Shown: positions 1 to 10,101 of the stretch, piece after piece | Layout of the letters: every line of letters starts with the position of its first letter | How positions within the stretch are numbered: position 1 is the stretch's first letter | Origin: Psychrobacter glacincola | Lineage (GTDB): Bacteria; Pseudomonadota; Gammaproteobacteria; Pseudomonadales; Moraxellaceae | Direction of reading: 5' to 3' | Assembly: GCF_904846075.1 (NCBI RefSeq) | Contig: NZ_CAJGZH010000001.1 | Coordinates: 620,001-684,000, forward strand | Length of the DNA stretch: 64,000 bases | Notes under the pieces: generated by a model | What the model saw: the letters and a program-made list of their open reading frames with translations, nothing else | Databases searched by the model: none | What the model was told of the DNA's origin: nothing | Made by a program: the position numbers and the translations under genes

Positions 1-275
1 TCGAAAACTATCTCTATCGTCATCCGAAGATTCGAGATGTGCAAATCGTCGGTATTCCTGATAAAAAGTATGGTGAAGTACTCGCGGCGTGGATTATTCC
101 TAAAGAAGCAGACAGCTTGACGGAAGAAGACGTTCGCGAGTTCTGTAGCGAGCATATTGCCCATTATAAAGTACCGACTTATTATCGTTTCGTGACTGAA
201 TATCCAATGACCATCACTGGAAAAATTCAGAAATATAAAATTATTGAGCAGATGATAGAAGAGCTGAGTCTATAG
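1..275 (+). CDS. C-terminal end of an AMP-dependent acyl-CoA synthetase (partial)
   Basis: The reading frame is open from base 3 and ends with TAG at 273-275, so only about 90 C-terminal residues are present. They match the C-terminal cap of ANL-family fatty/branched acyl-CoA synthetases: a YRHPKIRDVQIVGIPD-like stretch, the KYGEVLAAWI segment, and the PMTITGKIQK motif carrying the conserved adenylation lysine (GKIQK). The family activates carboxylic acids to CoA thioesters through an acyl-AMP. Its position 115 bases ahead of the liu genes suggests it is the first or an early operon member, perhaps activating isovalerate or another short branched acid; that substrate is inference. The start lies outside the window. 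Confidence 0.88.
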   Translation, partial: ENYLYRHPKIRDVQIVGIPDKKYGEVLAAWIIPKEADSLTEEDVREFCSEHIAHYKVPTYYRFVTEYPMTITGKIQKYKIIEQMIEELSL

Positions 276-390
276 AAATTTGACCACTCTTATCTGTTAT
301 TGTATGAATAAGATATATGAGTAAACGCTAAAATAAAGCAGAGAATAAAAAAAGCCACTTGCATCTACGTATTAAAGAAAAAGGGATATC

Positions 391-2001
391 ATGAGCGCTA
401 TCATAACCAGTAAACTGAGTCCAAACGCCGCTGAATTCCAGCAGAACAGTGCCGCCATGCAAGCGGTGGTCGATGACTTATATGGTCACTTGCGTAAAGT
501 CGTACAAGGCGGTTCAGAGCGTGCGCGTGCCAAGCATTTAGCCCGTGGCAAACTCTTGCCTCGCGAGCGTGTCGAGCGTTTGCTGGATGTGGGTACGCCA
601 TTTTTAGAAGTGGCACCGATGGCAGCGTACGATATGTATGGCGAAGAGATTCCAGCAGCTGGCGTGATTGCGGGTATCGGTCGTATCAATGGTATTGAGT
701 GTATGATCGTCTGTAATGATGCCACGGTAAAGGGCGGCACTTATTATCCAATGACGGTCAAAAAACATCTGCGTGCGCAAGAAATCGCGCAAGAAAACAA
801 TTTGCCTTGTGTCTATTTGGTGGATTCAGGCGGTGCTAATTTACCCAATCAAGATGACGTGTTCCCCGATAAAGAGCACTTTGGTCGCATATTCTTTAAT
901 CAAGCAAATATGAGTGCCGCAGGTATTCCACAGATTGCCGTGGTCATGGGCAGCTGTACGGCTGGAGGGGCTTATGTGCCAGCGATGAGTGATGAGTCTA
1001 TTATCGTAAAAGACCAAGGCACCATCTTTTTGGGTGGTCCACCACTGGTAAAAGCGGCGACAGGTGAAGAGGTCACAGCCGAAGATTTGGGCGGCGGCGA
1101 TGTGCATACTCGTCTGTCGGGGGTCGTCGACCACTTAGCACAAAGCGATACGCATGCGTTGTCAATTGCGCGCAACATCGTTAGCCATCTAAATCGTCCT
1201 GCTAAGCAAATCCCAAATCAAATCAAGCCGCTTCCGCCGCGCTATGATGCCAAAGAGCTATATGGCGTCATTCCAACGGATAAGCGTAAGCCATTTGATA
1301 TCAAAGAAATCATTGCTCGTATCGTCGATGACAGTGCTTTTGATGAATTTAAATCACGCTTTGGCACGACGCTAGTTTGTGGATTCGCTCATATCGAAGG
1401 GATGCCAGTCGGTATTATCGCCAACAATGGTATCTTGTTTAGTGAGTCAGCACAGAAAGGCACGCACTTTATTGAGCTATGTTGTAAACGCAAAATCCCA
1501 CTAGTATTCCTCCAGAATATCACTGGCTTTATGGTCGGTCGCAAATATGAAAATGAAGGCATTGCGCGTCATGGTGCCAAGATGGTGATGGCAGTCGCCA
1601 ATGCAAAAGTGCCAAAATTCACAGTCATCGTTGGCGGCTCATTTGGCGCTGGTAACTATGGCATGTGTGGCCGCGCTTATAGCCCGCGCTTTTTATGGAT
1701 GTGGCCAAATGCGCGTATCTCTGTGATGGGTGGCGAGCAAGCAGCATCAGTATTGGCAACGGTCAAGCGTGACAATTTTGATCGTAAAGGCGAGGCATGG
1801 AGTGATGAGGATGAAGCGGCATTTAAAGCGCCGATTCTCGATATGTATGAAAAGCAAGGTCACCCATATTATGCCACCGCACGTCTATGGGACGATGGCG
1901 TAATTGACCCTGCTGATACACGTCATGTATTGGCATTAGGGTTGAGCGCCGCGTATAACGCTCCGATCGAAGAGACGACTTTTGGTGTTTTTAGGATGTA
2001 A
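391..2001 (+). CDS. liuB: Methylcrotonyl-CoA carboxylase, carboxyltransferase (beta) subunit
   Basis: This 536-residue protein is the usual length for the MCC beta subunit. It carries the carboxyl-transferase double-crotonase fold. The N-terminal half has the [18 protein letters not shown] region and the acyl-CoA-binding [16 protein letters not shown] stretch. The C-terminal half has the biotin-binding [15 protein letters not shown] and [20 protein letters not shown] motifs typical of MCC/propionyl-CoA carboxylases. It transfers CO2 from carboxybiotin on LiuD to 3-methylcrotonyl-CoA, giving 3-methylglutaconyl-CoA in leucine breakdown. The ATG is preceded by AAAGGGATATC. Context with LiuC, LiuD, LiuE and LiuA favours MCC over a geranyl- or propionyl-CoA carboxylase. 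Confidence 0.95.
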   Translation: MSAIITSKLSPNAAEFQQNSAAMQAVVDDLYGHLRKVVQGGSERARAKHLARGKLLPRERVERLLDVGTPFLEVAPMAAYDMYGEEIPAAGVIAGIGRINGIECMIVCNDATVKGGTYYPMTVKKHLRAQEIAQENNLPCVYLVDSGGANLPNQDDVFPDKEHFGRIFFNQANMSAAGIPQIAVVMGSCTAGGAYVPAMSDESIIVKDQGTIFLGGPPLVKAATGEEVTAEDLGGGDVHTRLSGVVDHLAQSDTHALSIARNIVSHLNRPAKQIPNQIKPLPPRYDAKELYGVIPTDKRKPFDIKEIIARIVDDSAFDEFKSRFGTTLVCGFAHIEGMPVGIIANNGILFSESAQKGTHFIELCCKRKIPLVFLQNITGFMVGRKYENEGIARHGAKMVMAVANAKVPKFTVIVGGSFGAGNYGMCGRAYSPRFLWMWPNARISVMGGEQAASVLATVKRDNFDRKGEAWSDEDEAAFKAPILDMYEKQGHPYYATARLWDDGVIDPADTRHVLALGLSAAYNAPIEETTFGVFRM

Positions 2002-2152
2002 GCATTTTCAGACCTTCCCATAATAAGCTACTACTGCGTCAACCTCATTTGAAGTACGATTTGTACATCTACATTCGGTTTCCTTGTATTAACATTATTA
2101 TGGATTGACCGAGCGTTTGTTTAAATATTTACATAAAAATATAGAGAAAGTT

Positions 2153-2962
2153 ATGCAAAAAGACAGTGATAAAAATTATAAAAGCTTATTGGTTAAAGTG
2201 GAACAGCACGTGGCGACGGTGACGATAAATCGTCCTGAGATACGTAATGCCTTTAACGATGAAATGATTGCTGAGCTAACCGATGCATTTAATACGCTTG
2301 GCGCTGATGATGACGTACGTGTCATTGTATTAGCAGCTGCTGGCAAGGCATTCTGTGCAGGTGCCGATTTGAACTGGATGCGTGCCATGGCGGATTATAG
2401 CTACGAGGAAAACCTAGCAGACGCGGACAAATTAGCACAGATGCTCAAAACTATTTATGAATGTCCTAAGCCAACAGTTGCGGCTATTCAAGGTGATGTT
2501 TATGCAGGCGGCATGGGATTAGTGGCTGTCTGTGATGTGGCCATCGCTGTTAAAATTGCAAACTTCTGCCTCAGCGAAGTGCGTTTAGGCTTAGCGCCTG
2601 CAACGATTAGCCCTTATGTCATCAGAGCACTGGGTGCTAGAGCGTCACAGCGTTACTTCTTAAGTGCTGAAGTATTTGATGCTAAAAAGGCACGGCAGCT
2701 TGGCTTTATCCATGAACGTGTTAGCGAAGAATGGCTAGCTGATGAGGTCGCTATATTTTGTAGCAAAGTCGTCAAAAACAGCCCTGATGCAGTCAAAACC
2801 TGCAAGCAGCTATTACACGATGTCGCTGATGCTCCCATCACTGATAAGCTGATTGCCGATACGGTAAAAGGCATCGCTGATATTCGCTCATCAGAGCAAG
2901 GTAAAGAGGGCGTGCAAGCCTTTCTGCAAAAACGTAAGCCGGATTGGTTGACGGCAGATTGA
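2153..2962 (+). CDS. liuC: Methylglutaconyl-CoA hydratase (enoyl-CoA hydratase/isomerase family)
   Basis: The ATG at 2153 was chosen because GAGAAAG sits just upstream and residues from there match the family; a TTG 16 codons earlier would add an unmatched tail. The resulting 269-residue protein is a crotonase-fold enzyme. It shows the CoA-binding oxyanion segment AFCAGADLNWMRAM near residue 70 and GDVYAGGMGLVAVCD near 125, matching AUH/LiuC-type hydratases. It hydrates 3-methylglutaconyl-CoA to HMG-CoA, the step between the carboxylase and HMG-CoA lyase encoded on either side. Specificity is inferred from operon context, since crotonase sequence alone does not fix the substrate. Confidence 0.9.
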   Translation: MQKDSDKNYKSLLVKVEQHVATVTINRPEIRNAFNDEMIAELTDAFNTLGADDDVRVIVLAAAGKAFCAGADLNWMRAMADYSYEENLADADKLAQMLKTIYECPKPTVAAIQGDVYAGGMGLVAVCDVAIAVKIANFCLSEVRLGLAPATISPYVIRALGARASQRYFLSAEVFDAKKARQLGFIHERVSEEWLADEVAIFCSKVVKNSPDAVKTCKQLLHDVADAPITDKLIADTVKGIADIRSSEQGKEGVQAFLQKRKPDWLTAD

Positions 2963-3031
2963 TAATGCACGAGAGACAAATGAGTCAATAGACAAGATCT
3001 CAAATAAAAACGATAACACACAGGGATAGTT

Positions 3032-5161
3032 ATGTTTTCTAAAATTCTAATTGCCAACCGTGGTGAAATTGCCTGCCGAGTAGCCGCGACTGCCAAGCGT
3101 CTGGGTGTCAGCACCGTCGCTGTTTACTCTGATGCGGATCGTGAGGCCAAGCATGTGGCTGTCTGTGATGAAGCCATCTATCTGGGCGGTTCGGCACCAA
3201 AAGACAGCTATCTAAAAGGTGATGCGATTATCGCGATAGCGCTTGAGACTGGCGCCCAAGCGATTCATCCGGGTTATGGATTTTTAAGTGAAAATGCTGA
3301 CTTTGCGCAAGCTTGTCAGGATGCAGGACTGGTATTTATCGGTCCATCGGCTGATGCTATCCGCGCCATGGGCGGCAAATCTGAATCCAAGCGCTTGATG
3401 GAAATAGCGGGCGTACCACTGATACCGGGATATCATGGTGACAATCAAGACGCAGAATTTTTGCAGCAGCAAGCCGATAGTATTGGCTATCCTGTCTTGA
3501 TCAAAGCCAGTGCAGGTGGCGGCGGTAAAGGCATGCGTATCGTTGAAAAAAGCAGCGATTTTGTAGATTTATTAGACTCATGTCGCCGTGAAGCCATTAC
3601 CAGCTTTGGTGATGATAAAGTGTTGGTTGAAAAATACGCCTTAAAACCGCGCCATATCGAAATCCAAGTATTTGGCGATACGCATGGCAACTATGTGCAT
3701 TTGTTTGAGCGTGATTGTTCCGTACAGCGCCGCCACCAAAAAGTATTAGAAGAAGCGCCTGCACCGGGTGTTGATATTGCGATGCGTGAGGCGATGGGCA
3801 CCGCTGCCATCGAAGCGGCTCGTGCAGTCGATTATGTCGGCGCAGGCACGGTTGAATTCATCATTGAGCAGCGCGAAGATTCTATGAATTTTTATTTCAT
3901 GGAGATGAATACACGCCTGCAAGTTGAGCATCCAGTCAGTGAAGCGATCACGGGTGTCGATTTGGTCGAGTGGCAGCTCTTAGTCGCGGCAGGTCAGCCA
4001 TTGCCAAAAACCCAAGCTGATCTGACTATCAACGGTCATGCAATTGAAGCGCGCATCTGTGCTGAAAATCCTGACAATAGCTTCTTGCCCGCGACCGGTA
4101 CGTTGTTTACGTATCAAAAACCTGAACACAGCACCTTTATGATTGATAAAGATGGTACTGGTGTGCGTATCGATGATGGCGTGCGCGAAGGCGATGTGAT
4201 TAGTCCGTTCTATGACTCTATGATTGCCAAGCTCATCGTCCATGCACCAACGCGAGAGCAGGCATTAGCCAAGCTTGATCGGGCTCTGGCACAAACCCGT
4301 ATCGTGGGTTTGCCGAATAACGCGGCATTTTTACGTTATATCTTAAATACAGAATCTTTTAGCAAAGCCAATCTTGATACGGCATTGATTGAGCACGAGC
4401 GTGATGCAATTTTTAATCAGCAGCCTTTGGCATTATCGACGCTGGTTGTGACTGCCATTACTCGTCAGCTTGCGAGCGAGATGGCGACGCAAGAGTCAGA
4501 TATTGATCCATTTAGCAAACCTACTGGCTTCCGTGCTTATAACGATTACACTCGCTCATTTAGCTTGGTTTATGATGAGAATGCTTATACTGCCCGCATG
4601 AATAACTGGCACAATTCAAATTGTTCTGATAGTAAAAAAGGCAGCGATAACCTCAGTAGCTTTACGCTCGTTATTGAAAAAGAAGTCGCTAATACGCAGG
4701 ATATTAGCAATATCAATGTCGCTGCTCAGACCGAAACGGTTTATGAAGGTCAAGTGAGCTATGCCAGTAGCGACGAGCACAATCATACGCTATGGTTAGA
4801 TGGTGCACGTACTAGCGCGCAAAGCTGGATGCATAATGAGACCGTTTATGTGTTCACAGACAGTGGTCGTGACGAGATTACGCTTGTTGATATTATGGCG
4901 CACGTGGGCGAAGAGTCCGCAGCGGTTGGCAGTTTAAAATCACCGATGCCAGGGCAGGTGGTTGCCTTTAAAGTGGCGGTTGGTGATACTGTGAAAAAAG
5001 GCGAGCCGTTAGCGGTCATCGAAGCTATGAAAATTGAGCACACTATTACTGCGCCGACGGATGGCGTGGTGGCAGAATTGCTATTTGCAGCAGGTGATTT
5101 GGTCGCTGATGGTGACGAGTTATTACGCATAGATGCTGGCGAAAATACTGAGAGCGAATAG
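3032..5161 (+). CDS. liuD: Methylcrotonyl-CoA carboxylase, biotin-carrying (alpha) subunit
   Basis: A 709-residue biotin carboxylase plus biotin carrier protein. Residues 1-450 hold the ATP-grasp biotin carboxylase (start MFSKILIANRGEIACRV, glycine-rich loop ASAGGGGKGMRIV, and the EMNTRLQVEHPVSE motif). A less conserved BT-like linker follows at about 480-630. The C-terminal carrier domain has the EAMKIEH motif, placing the biotinylated lysine at residue 667. It carboxylates biotin with ATP and bicarbonate and hands the carboxyl group to LiuB. It needs biotin ligase, and birA lies 4 kb downstream in this window. The RBS region is weak but the start matches the family exactly. Confidence 0.95.
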   Translation: MFSKILIANRGEIACRVAATAKRLGVSTVAVYSDADREAKHVAVCDEAIYLGGSAPKDSYLKGDAIIAIALETGAQAIHPGYGFLSENADFAQACQDAGLVFIGPSADAIRAMGGKSESKRLMEIAGVPLIPGYHGDNQDAEFLQQQADSIGYPVLIKASAGGGGKGMRIVEKSSDFVDLLDSCRREAITSFGDDKVLVEKYALKPRHIEIQVFGDTHGNYVHLFERDCSVQRRHQKVLEEAPAPGVDIAMREAMGTAAIEAARAVDYVGAGTVEFIIEQREDSMNFYFMEMNTRLQVEHPVSEAITGVDLVEWQLLVAAGQPLPKTQADLTINGHAIEARICAENPDNSFLPATGTLFTYQKPEHSTFMIDKDGTGVRIDDGVREGDVISPFYDSMIAKLIVHAPTREQALAKLDRALAQTRIVGLPNNAAFLRYILNTESFSKANLDTALIEHERDAIFNQQPLALSTLVVTAITRQLASEMATQESDIDPFSKPTGFRAYNDYTRSFSLVYDENAYTARMNNWHNSNCSDSKKGSDNLSSFTLVIEKEVANTQDISNINVAAQTETVYEGQVSYASSDEHNHTLWLDGARTSAQSWMHNETVYVFTDSGRDEITLVDIMAHVGEESAAVGSLKSPMPGQVVAFKVAVGDTVKKGEPLAVIEAMKIEHTITAPTDGVVAELLFAAGDLVADGDELLRIDAGENTESE

Positions 5162-5206
5162 CTGACATAGCTTAATAATAGGTAAGTAATAAAAAGGACG
5201 ACAAGC

Positions 5207-6139
5207 ATGAGCCATTCGTATCTAAACCATTCATATCCAAGTCACGTCAGAATCGTTGATGTCAGTCCGCGTGATGGACTACAAAATGAGTCAACGACGG
5301 TACCGACTGAGGTTAAGCAAGCGCTTATCAATGATTTGATTGCAGCCGGTGTCAAAAAGCTAGAAGCAACCAGTTTTGTCTCGCCAAAGTGGGTGCCACA
5401 AATGGGCGATAATAGCGCGCTACTTGATGCGCTAGCGCCGACACGGCAGACAGATATTTGCTACTCGGTACTGGTACCTAATATGCGCGGCTTTGAAAAC
5501 GCCATCATTCATCGTCCTGATGAAATCGTTATTTTTGGTTCAGCAAGTGAAACCTTTAGTCAAAAAAATATCAATTGTAGTATTGATGAGAGTATCGAGC
5601 GTTTTGCGCCAGTAGCTGCGGCTGCAAAAGCGCAAGGCATCAAAGTACGAGGCGTTATCTCTTGTACGGTTGGCTGTCCTTATGAAGGCGACATTGACCC
5701 AAGCCAAGTAGCGTACGTCACCAAACGATTGGTTGAGATTGGTGCTGAGCAGATTGGCATTGCCGATACCATTGGTGTTGGTACACCGCTCAAGGTACAG
5801 CGCGCCTTACAAGCCGCTTTAGAATATGCTGATATCTCTATGCTATCGGGTCATTTTCACGATACTTATGGTCAAGCATTGAGCAATACGCTAGCCGCAT
5901 TACAAATAGGTGTCAGCGAATTTGATACCTCGGTGGCTGGACTGGGCGGCTGTCCTTATGCCAAAGGCGCAACAGGTAACGTGGCAACCGAAGATGTGGT
6001 GTATATGCTACACGGTATGGGTATCAGCACAGGTATCGATTTGGATAAATTGGTCGTGGCAGGCGAGCGTATCAGTGCGTTTTTAAAGCGTCCAAATGGC
6101 TCAAACGTGGCACGTGCCTTAATCAATAAACGCCATTAA
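5207..6139 (+). CDS. liuE: Hydroxymethylglutaryl-CoA lyase
   Basis: A 310-residue TIM-barrel lyase of the HMGL-like/DRE family. It begins with VRIVDVSPRDGLQNE (the catalytic R-D pair of the family) and contains the GHFHDTYGQAL metal-binding histidine motif. The HMG-CoA lyase signature GLGGCPYAKGATGNVATED carries the active-site cysteine. It cleaves HMG-CoA into acetoacetate and acetyl-CoA, the last step of leucine catabolism. It starts 45 bases after liuD behind an AAAAAGGACGACAAGC ribosome-binding region, so it is co-transcribed. Also known as mvaB/hmgL. Confidence 0.95.
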   Translation: MSHSYLNHSYPSHVRIVDVSPRDGLQNESTTVPTEVKQALINDLIAAGVKKLEATSFVSPKWVPQMGDNSALLDALAPTRQTDICYSVLVPNMRGFENAIIHRPDEIVIFGSASETFSQKNINCSIDESIERFAPVAAAAKAQGIKVRGVISCTVGCPYEGDIDPSQVAYVTKRLVEIGAEQIGIADTIGVGTPLKVQRALQAALEYADISMLSGHFHDTYGQALSNTLAALQIGVSEFDTSVAGLGGCPYAKGATGNVATEDVVYMLHGMGISTGIDLDKLVVAGERISAFLKRPNGSNVARALINKRH

Positions 6140-6264
6140 TAAACGTCAGTCTTAATTAGTATAGTGAATTGACTATGACCTCAAAAATGGCATTAGAAAT
6201 ATAGCGGCTTTCAAAAACAGATTAAAATCCGAAATTTAAAAAAATCAAAACACAAGGAATAGTT

Positions 6265-7452
6265 ATGAGTTTACCTGGATTGAATTTTCAGCTTGGCGAA
6301 GATATTGATGCATTACGCGATATGGTACAGCAGTTTGCAACCAATGAAATCGCCCCACGTGCTGCCGAGATTGATAGCAGCGATGAATTCCCAATGGATC
6401 TATGGCAAAAGATGGGTGATATCGGTCTGCATGGCATTACCGTTCCTGAAGAATACGGCGGCTCTAACATGGGCTACGTCGCACACATGGTCGCGATGGA
6501 AGAAATCAGCCGTGCTTCGGCATCGGTCGCGCTAAGCTATGGTGCGCATTCGAACCTATGTATCAACCAAATCAAACGTAATGGCTCTGAGGCACAAAAA
6601 CAAAAATATTTACCAAAACTGGTCAGCGGTGAGTTCATCGGTGCATTGGCTATGAGTGAGACAGGCGCTGGCTCAGACGTCGTTAGTATGAAGCTAAAAG
6701 CTGAAGAGAAAGACGGTAGCTATGTGTTGAATGGTAGCAAAATGTGGATCACCAATGGTCCTGATGCAGATGTGATGGTAGTCTACGCCAAGACCAATCC
6801 TGAGCTCGGCGGCAAAGGCATGACCGCTTTTATCGTTGAAAAAGGTATGGAAGGTTTCGGCACAGCGCAAAAGCTGGATAAGCTCGGCATGCGTGGTAGC
6901 CATACTGGTGAGATGACCTTTAACAATGTGACCGTACCGAGCGAAAATATCTTGGGCGGTCTCAATGAAGGCGTTAAGGTACTTATGAGTGGCCTAGATT
7001 ACGAGCGTGCCGTATTGGCCGCAGGTCCTATCGGTATCATGCAAGCAGTGATGGACAATGTCGTGCCTTATATCCATGACCGTAAGCAGTTTGGTCAAGC
7101 GATTGGCGAGTTTCAGCTTATCCAAGGTAAAGTGGCGGATATGTATACGATACTGCAAGCAGGTCGTAGTTTCTTATATACCGTCGGCAAGAATTTGGAC
7201 ATGCTAGATCAGCGCGGTGCCGGTCATAGCCGAGAAGTACGTAAAGACTGCGCTAGTGTGATTTTATGGTGTGCCGAAAAAGCCACCTGGATGGCAGGCG
7301 AGGGCATTCAAATATTTGGTGGTAATGGCTACACCAATGAGTATCCACTTGGTCGCTACTGGCGCGATGCCAAGTTGTATGAGATTGGCGCAGGTACCAG
7401 TGAAATCCGCCGTATGCTGGTTGGTCGTGAGCTATTTAATGAGACTAAATAG
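6265..7452 (+). CDS. liuA: Isovaleryl-CoA dehydrogenase
   Basis: A 395-residue acyl-CoA dehydrogenase. It has the FAD-binding segments [13 protein letters not shown] near residue 130 and [11 protein letters not shown] near 160, and the C-terminal [23 protein letters not shown] helix. The catalytic base sits early, in [16 protein letters not shown] (Glu247). This location is characteristic of isovaleryl-CoA dehydrogenases; most acyl-CoA dehydrogenases have it near the C-terminus. The enzyme oxidises isovaleryl-CoA to 3-methylcrotonyl-CoA, passing electrons to ETF. It is the first enzyme of the pathway but the last gene here, whereas Pseudomonas places it first after liuR. The ATG follows ACAAGGAATAGTT. 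Confidence 0.95.
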   Translation: MSLPGLNFQLGEDIDALRDMVQQFATNEIAPRAAEIDSSDEFPMDLWQKMGDIGLHGITVPEEYGGSNMGYVAHMVAMEEISRASASVALSYGAHSNLCINQIKRNGSEAQKQKYLPKLVSGEFIGALAMSETGAGSDVVSMKLKAEEKDGSYVLNGSKMWITNGPDADVMVVYAKTNPELGGKGMTAFIVEKGMEGFGTAQKLDKLGMRGSHTGEMTFNNVTVPSENILGGLNEGVKVLMSGLDYERAVLAAGPIGIMQAVMDNVVPYIHDRKQFGQAIGEFQLIQGKVADMYTILQAGRSFLYTVGKNLDMLDQRGAGHSREVRKDCASVILWCAEKATWMAGEGIQIFGGNGYTNEYPLGRYWRDAKLYEIGAGTSEIRRMLVGRELFNETK

Positions 7453-7636
7453 TATAAAAATATAATACTATCATCAGCGACTTTCTAAATTTGGCATAAC
7501 CAGACTAGCTTAGGACAACGGCTGGTTAATAACGAACAATTGTGCTAAGGTATATTTTATTTTTTGATTGACAATAATCGATTAATAGAGTTGCTTCTTA
7601 GCCTTTTTTATTCGCCATATTTATAAGATACCGTCT

Positions 7637-8104
7637 ATGCTGCTGACTATTACCACACCTAAAACACGCTTCAAGATAAATCTGCGATTAACTATTATTT
7701 CTGTGCTGACAAAAGCGCTATTTCTACTGAGTGTATTTGCGGTACACTCAGCAAATGCTGAGTTAGCAGAAATGTCACCATCGCAACCCGTCATTCAGTT
7801 TTCAACTTCTGATGCGAAGTGGGTACATCAACCAAGGTTCGATAGTCGTCACATTCGCAACTTAGAGGGTAATTGTGATCCGGAAGAACCTTGCAAACTC
7901 AAACGTGCGGAAATGAAATTTTTATTAATTGTAAATCAGGAAGGTAAAGTTGCAAATATTACCGTATTGAAGAGTAGTGGCTCCGATAAAATTGATAGTG
8001 AGTTTATGAGAGAGTTACGCCGCAGTCTTTTGAAACCATTTAGAAAAGATAGTAAGACAGTAGTAGGCAAAGTAACCGTTCCAATAATATTTGAGTATTA
8101 CTAA
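7637..8104 (+). CDS. Exported protein with TonB-like C-terminal domain
   Basis: A 155-residue protein with a basic start and a hydrophobic stretch at about residues 16-38 ending in HSANA, consistent with a signal peptide or membrane anchor. The remaining 110 residues contain MKFLLIVNQEGKVANITVLKSSGSDKID followed by an arginine-rich helix and a VTVPIIFEY strand. This is the pattern of the TonB C-terminal domain (energy-transducer family). It lacks the long proline-rich spacer of a true TonB and no exbB/exbD is adjacent, so it is more likely a small periplasmic protein built on that fold. It ends at the shared terminator in front of coaX. Confidence 0.6.
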   Translation: MLLTITTPKTRFKINLRLTIISVLTKALFLLSVFAVHSANAELAEMSPSQPVIQFSTSDAKWVHQPRFDSRHIRNLEGNCDPEEPCKLKRAEMKFLLIVNQEGKVANITVLKSSGSDKIDSEFMRELRRSLLKPFRKDSKTVVGKVTVPIIFEYY

Positions 8105-8121
8105 AGCTTAAACAATACTAA

Positions 8122-8154
8122 AAAGCAGTACGCCTTACACGTACTGCTTTTTTT
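8122..8154. terminator. Bidirectional intrinsic terminator
   Basis: An 11-bp perfect stem (AAAGCAGTACG, 8122-8132, with its complement at 8140-8150) and a 7-base loop are followed by a T run to 8154. The reverse side also carries an A-rich flank. It lies between two convergent genes, so it can end both transcripts. Confidence 0.9.
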
Positions 8155-8183
8155 ATTTTCAATGTAAAAGTATCTATTGAGTA

Positions 8184-8912
8184 TTACGACTGTTTGGTAT
8201 GATCAAAATATCGTGCCAGACCGTTCAACAATAAATCATCACGCAAGCGTACTGGACGGTTGACGTGCTGCGAGATAATAGATGCATCACCACCCGTCAT
8301 GATAACTTCAAAGTTGGGATGGCGATGGCTAATCTCATTGATGGCACCGACGATTGATAATAGTATGCCGCGATGTACCGCATCTTGTGTGGTCATGCCT
8401 TGACCCACACTATCAAAGGTGCCATTGGATATGGTGATTTGCTTAGTGCCTGAAAATAGTGATTCACGTTGCAGATAAATACTGGGGAAAATATAACCGC
8501 CCAAATGCTCAGCATGATCAATCAAGTCAATGGTCACTGCTGTGCCACAGCCAATCACGCATTGACGTTTTTTCTTATCTACGGCGCCCAGCATCTGTAG
8601 CCAACGATCACAGCCGAGCTGTTCGTCATTATAAGCACTCTTCATCAAAGCATGCGCTGCATCGACATGGACAAACTCAAACGGAATATTCAGACGACCT
8701 AACGTCTCTGACACTTTAACATTTAAATCGTCGCCCAGCACCGATGAGATACCAATGAAATCAGGCGCATAACGCTCGAAGCGATCGGTCAAACCCATCA
8801 GTAGTTCGGCAGGCGCTTGCAAATGTTGCTTGGCATCATGCGCGACTATTTGTCCGATATCATCGGTGAGCCAGTATTTTAGGCGGGTGTTGCCAAGATC
8901 TAACCAGAGCAT
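8184..8912 (-). CDS. coaX: Type III pantothenate kinase
   Basis: The start was set at the ATG whose first base is 8912, because it begins with the family N-terminus MLWLDLGNTRLKYW and is preceded by AAAGGGATTTTT. An upstream in-frame extension has no homologous character and runs into birA. The 242-residue protein has the three hallmarks of ASKHA-fold CoaX: DLGNTRLK (phosphate loop), GCDRWLQMLGA, and GCGTAVTIDLI. It phosphorylates pantothenate with ATP in the first step of coenzyme A synthesis. The enzyme family is insensitive to CoA feedback. It lies directly downstream of birA, a pairing common in gammaproteobacteria. coaD, a later CoA step, is also in this window. Confidence 0.93.
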   Translation of the reverse strand: MLWLDLGNTRLKYWLTDDIGQIVAHDAKQHLQAPAELLMGLTDRFERYAPDFIGISSVLGDDLNVKVSETLGRLNIPFEFVHVDAAHALMKSAYNDEQLGCDRWLQMLGAVDKKKRQCVIGCGTAVTIDLIDHAEHLGGYIFPSIYLQRESLFSGTKQITISNGTFDSVGQGMTTQDAVHRGILLSIVGAINEISHRHPNFEVIMTGGDASIISQHVNRPVRLRDDLLLNGLARYFDHTKQS

Positions 8913-8949
8913 AAAAATCCCTTTATATCGTGCCCATTGGGTCTTTGAT

Positions 8950-9909
8950 TTAAGCTTTATCAATAACGTCGATGCGTCCGGTAAAAAGCGCAGAAATCTT
9001 ACCGCTATCTTGACGCAATTGCAAACATCCATGTGTATCAAGACCACAAGCATAACCTGTGATACTATCTGTTTTACCGTTATGCTCTTGAGTAACGTGC
9101 AAGCGTAATCCTGCCAGTGCATCCATCGACTCAAACTGTTTTAAAAAGCTGTCCAAATTATAGCTTTGACCAGTGGGCTTCTCTAATCCTAAGTGCTCAA
9201 AGCGTGTCATCGCGGCTAGCAGGGCTTTACTCATTTGTTGGTAAAGTATTTTTAGGCTTGGCAGACTCACCATATCTGTATCTGGTTCTAGCATTTTACA
9301 AATATCCTGTAGGCTAATCGCCTCATAACTCATGCCTTCGCAGGTCTTTGCAGTGAGATTGGGCGTTGCCTGTACATTAAGTCCTACGCCCATCACCACG
9401 CCGACCAATTTGCCCGTTTGCGACACGGGTTCTATTAAAATTCCCGCAAGTTTATTAAAAGGTAGGGTCTGTGCTGTCAGTTTAGGCTCATTTGACACTG
9501 AGTCAGATGGCGGTTGATAAAAGCCCAAATCGTTTGCCCACTTCACGCCGATGGGCGTCAATTCTTGCGCGCGCAATTGCTCATTTAATATTTGAATAAC
9601 GGGCATTTTTGCCAGTTCAACGCCGATAATCAGCGACAGTAAACCGCTAATCGGCAGATGAATAGGATGATATAACGACAGATAGACATTGCCGCGCGGT
9701 GATTGCCACGAGCGCCCGTGCTGCCCACGACCTGCACTTTGGGTTTCAGCGGTCAGTAGATGCATCTGCGCAGCATTTAACGTGCCATGTTGTACATCTG
9801 TTATCAGCTCGCTATTGGTAGAGGCACTGCTGACAAGGTGGCGATGGTTCAGCTGTGGTAAATGATGAAGCTCTAATGAGTCGTCAGAAAAATTGGAAAA
9901 TAGCGGCAT
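8950..9909 (-). CDS. birA: Biotin--[acetyl-CoA-carboxylase] ligase, class I (no DNA-binding domain)
   Basis: A 319-residue biotin protein ligase. The catalytic domain has AETQSAGRGQHGRSWQSP (the GRGxxGR biotinyl-AMP loop) and IGVKWANDL (variant of the usual KWPND). GILIEPVSQTG follows, then the C-terminal beta-barrel. The N-terminus goes almost directly into the catalytic fold (SSASTNSEL), with no winged-helix domain. It should therefore biotinylate targets such as AccB and LiuD but not act as a bio-operon repressor. The spacing of 37 bases to coaX suggests an operon. Residues 170-240 form a longer, poorly conserved stretch than in short class I ligases. Confidence 0.9.
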   Translation of the reverse strand: MPLFSNFSDDSLELHHLPQLNHRHLVSSASTNSELITDVQHGTLNAAQMHLLTAETQSAGRGQHGRSWQSPRGNVYLSLYHPIHLPISGLLSLIIGVELAKMPVIQILNEQLRAQELTPIGVKWANDLGFYQPPSDSVSNEPKLTAQTLPFNKLAGILIEPVSQTGKLVGVVMGVGLNVQATPNLTAKTCEGMSYEAISLQDICKMLEPDTDMVSLPSLKILYQQMSKALLAAMTRFEHLGLEKPTGQSYNLDSFLKQFESMDALAGLRLHVTQEHNGKTDSITGYACGLDTHGCLQLRQDSGKISALFTGRIDVIDKA

Positions 9910-10101
9910 AAGTTTCGTCGATGTGGTTAATATAGCGTGGATAATCTTTGTTATACTGGGCGATTGTCATGAGATTGTCACGATTAGACAGTATCAAATA
10001 AACAGCATAAAGGTCGGATTATGATTTAGCAAATGCGATAGGCAAGTGATTATAAAACTAAAGAATTTTTATAAAAATAAGTGTGATAAAAGGCTGATTC
10101 G

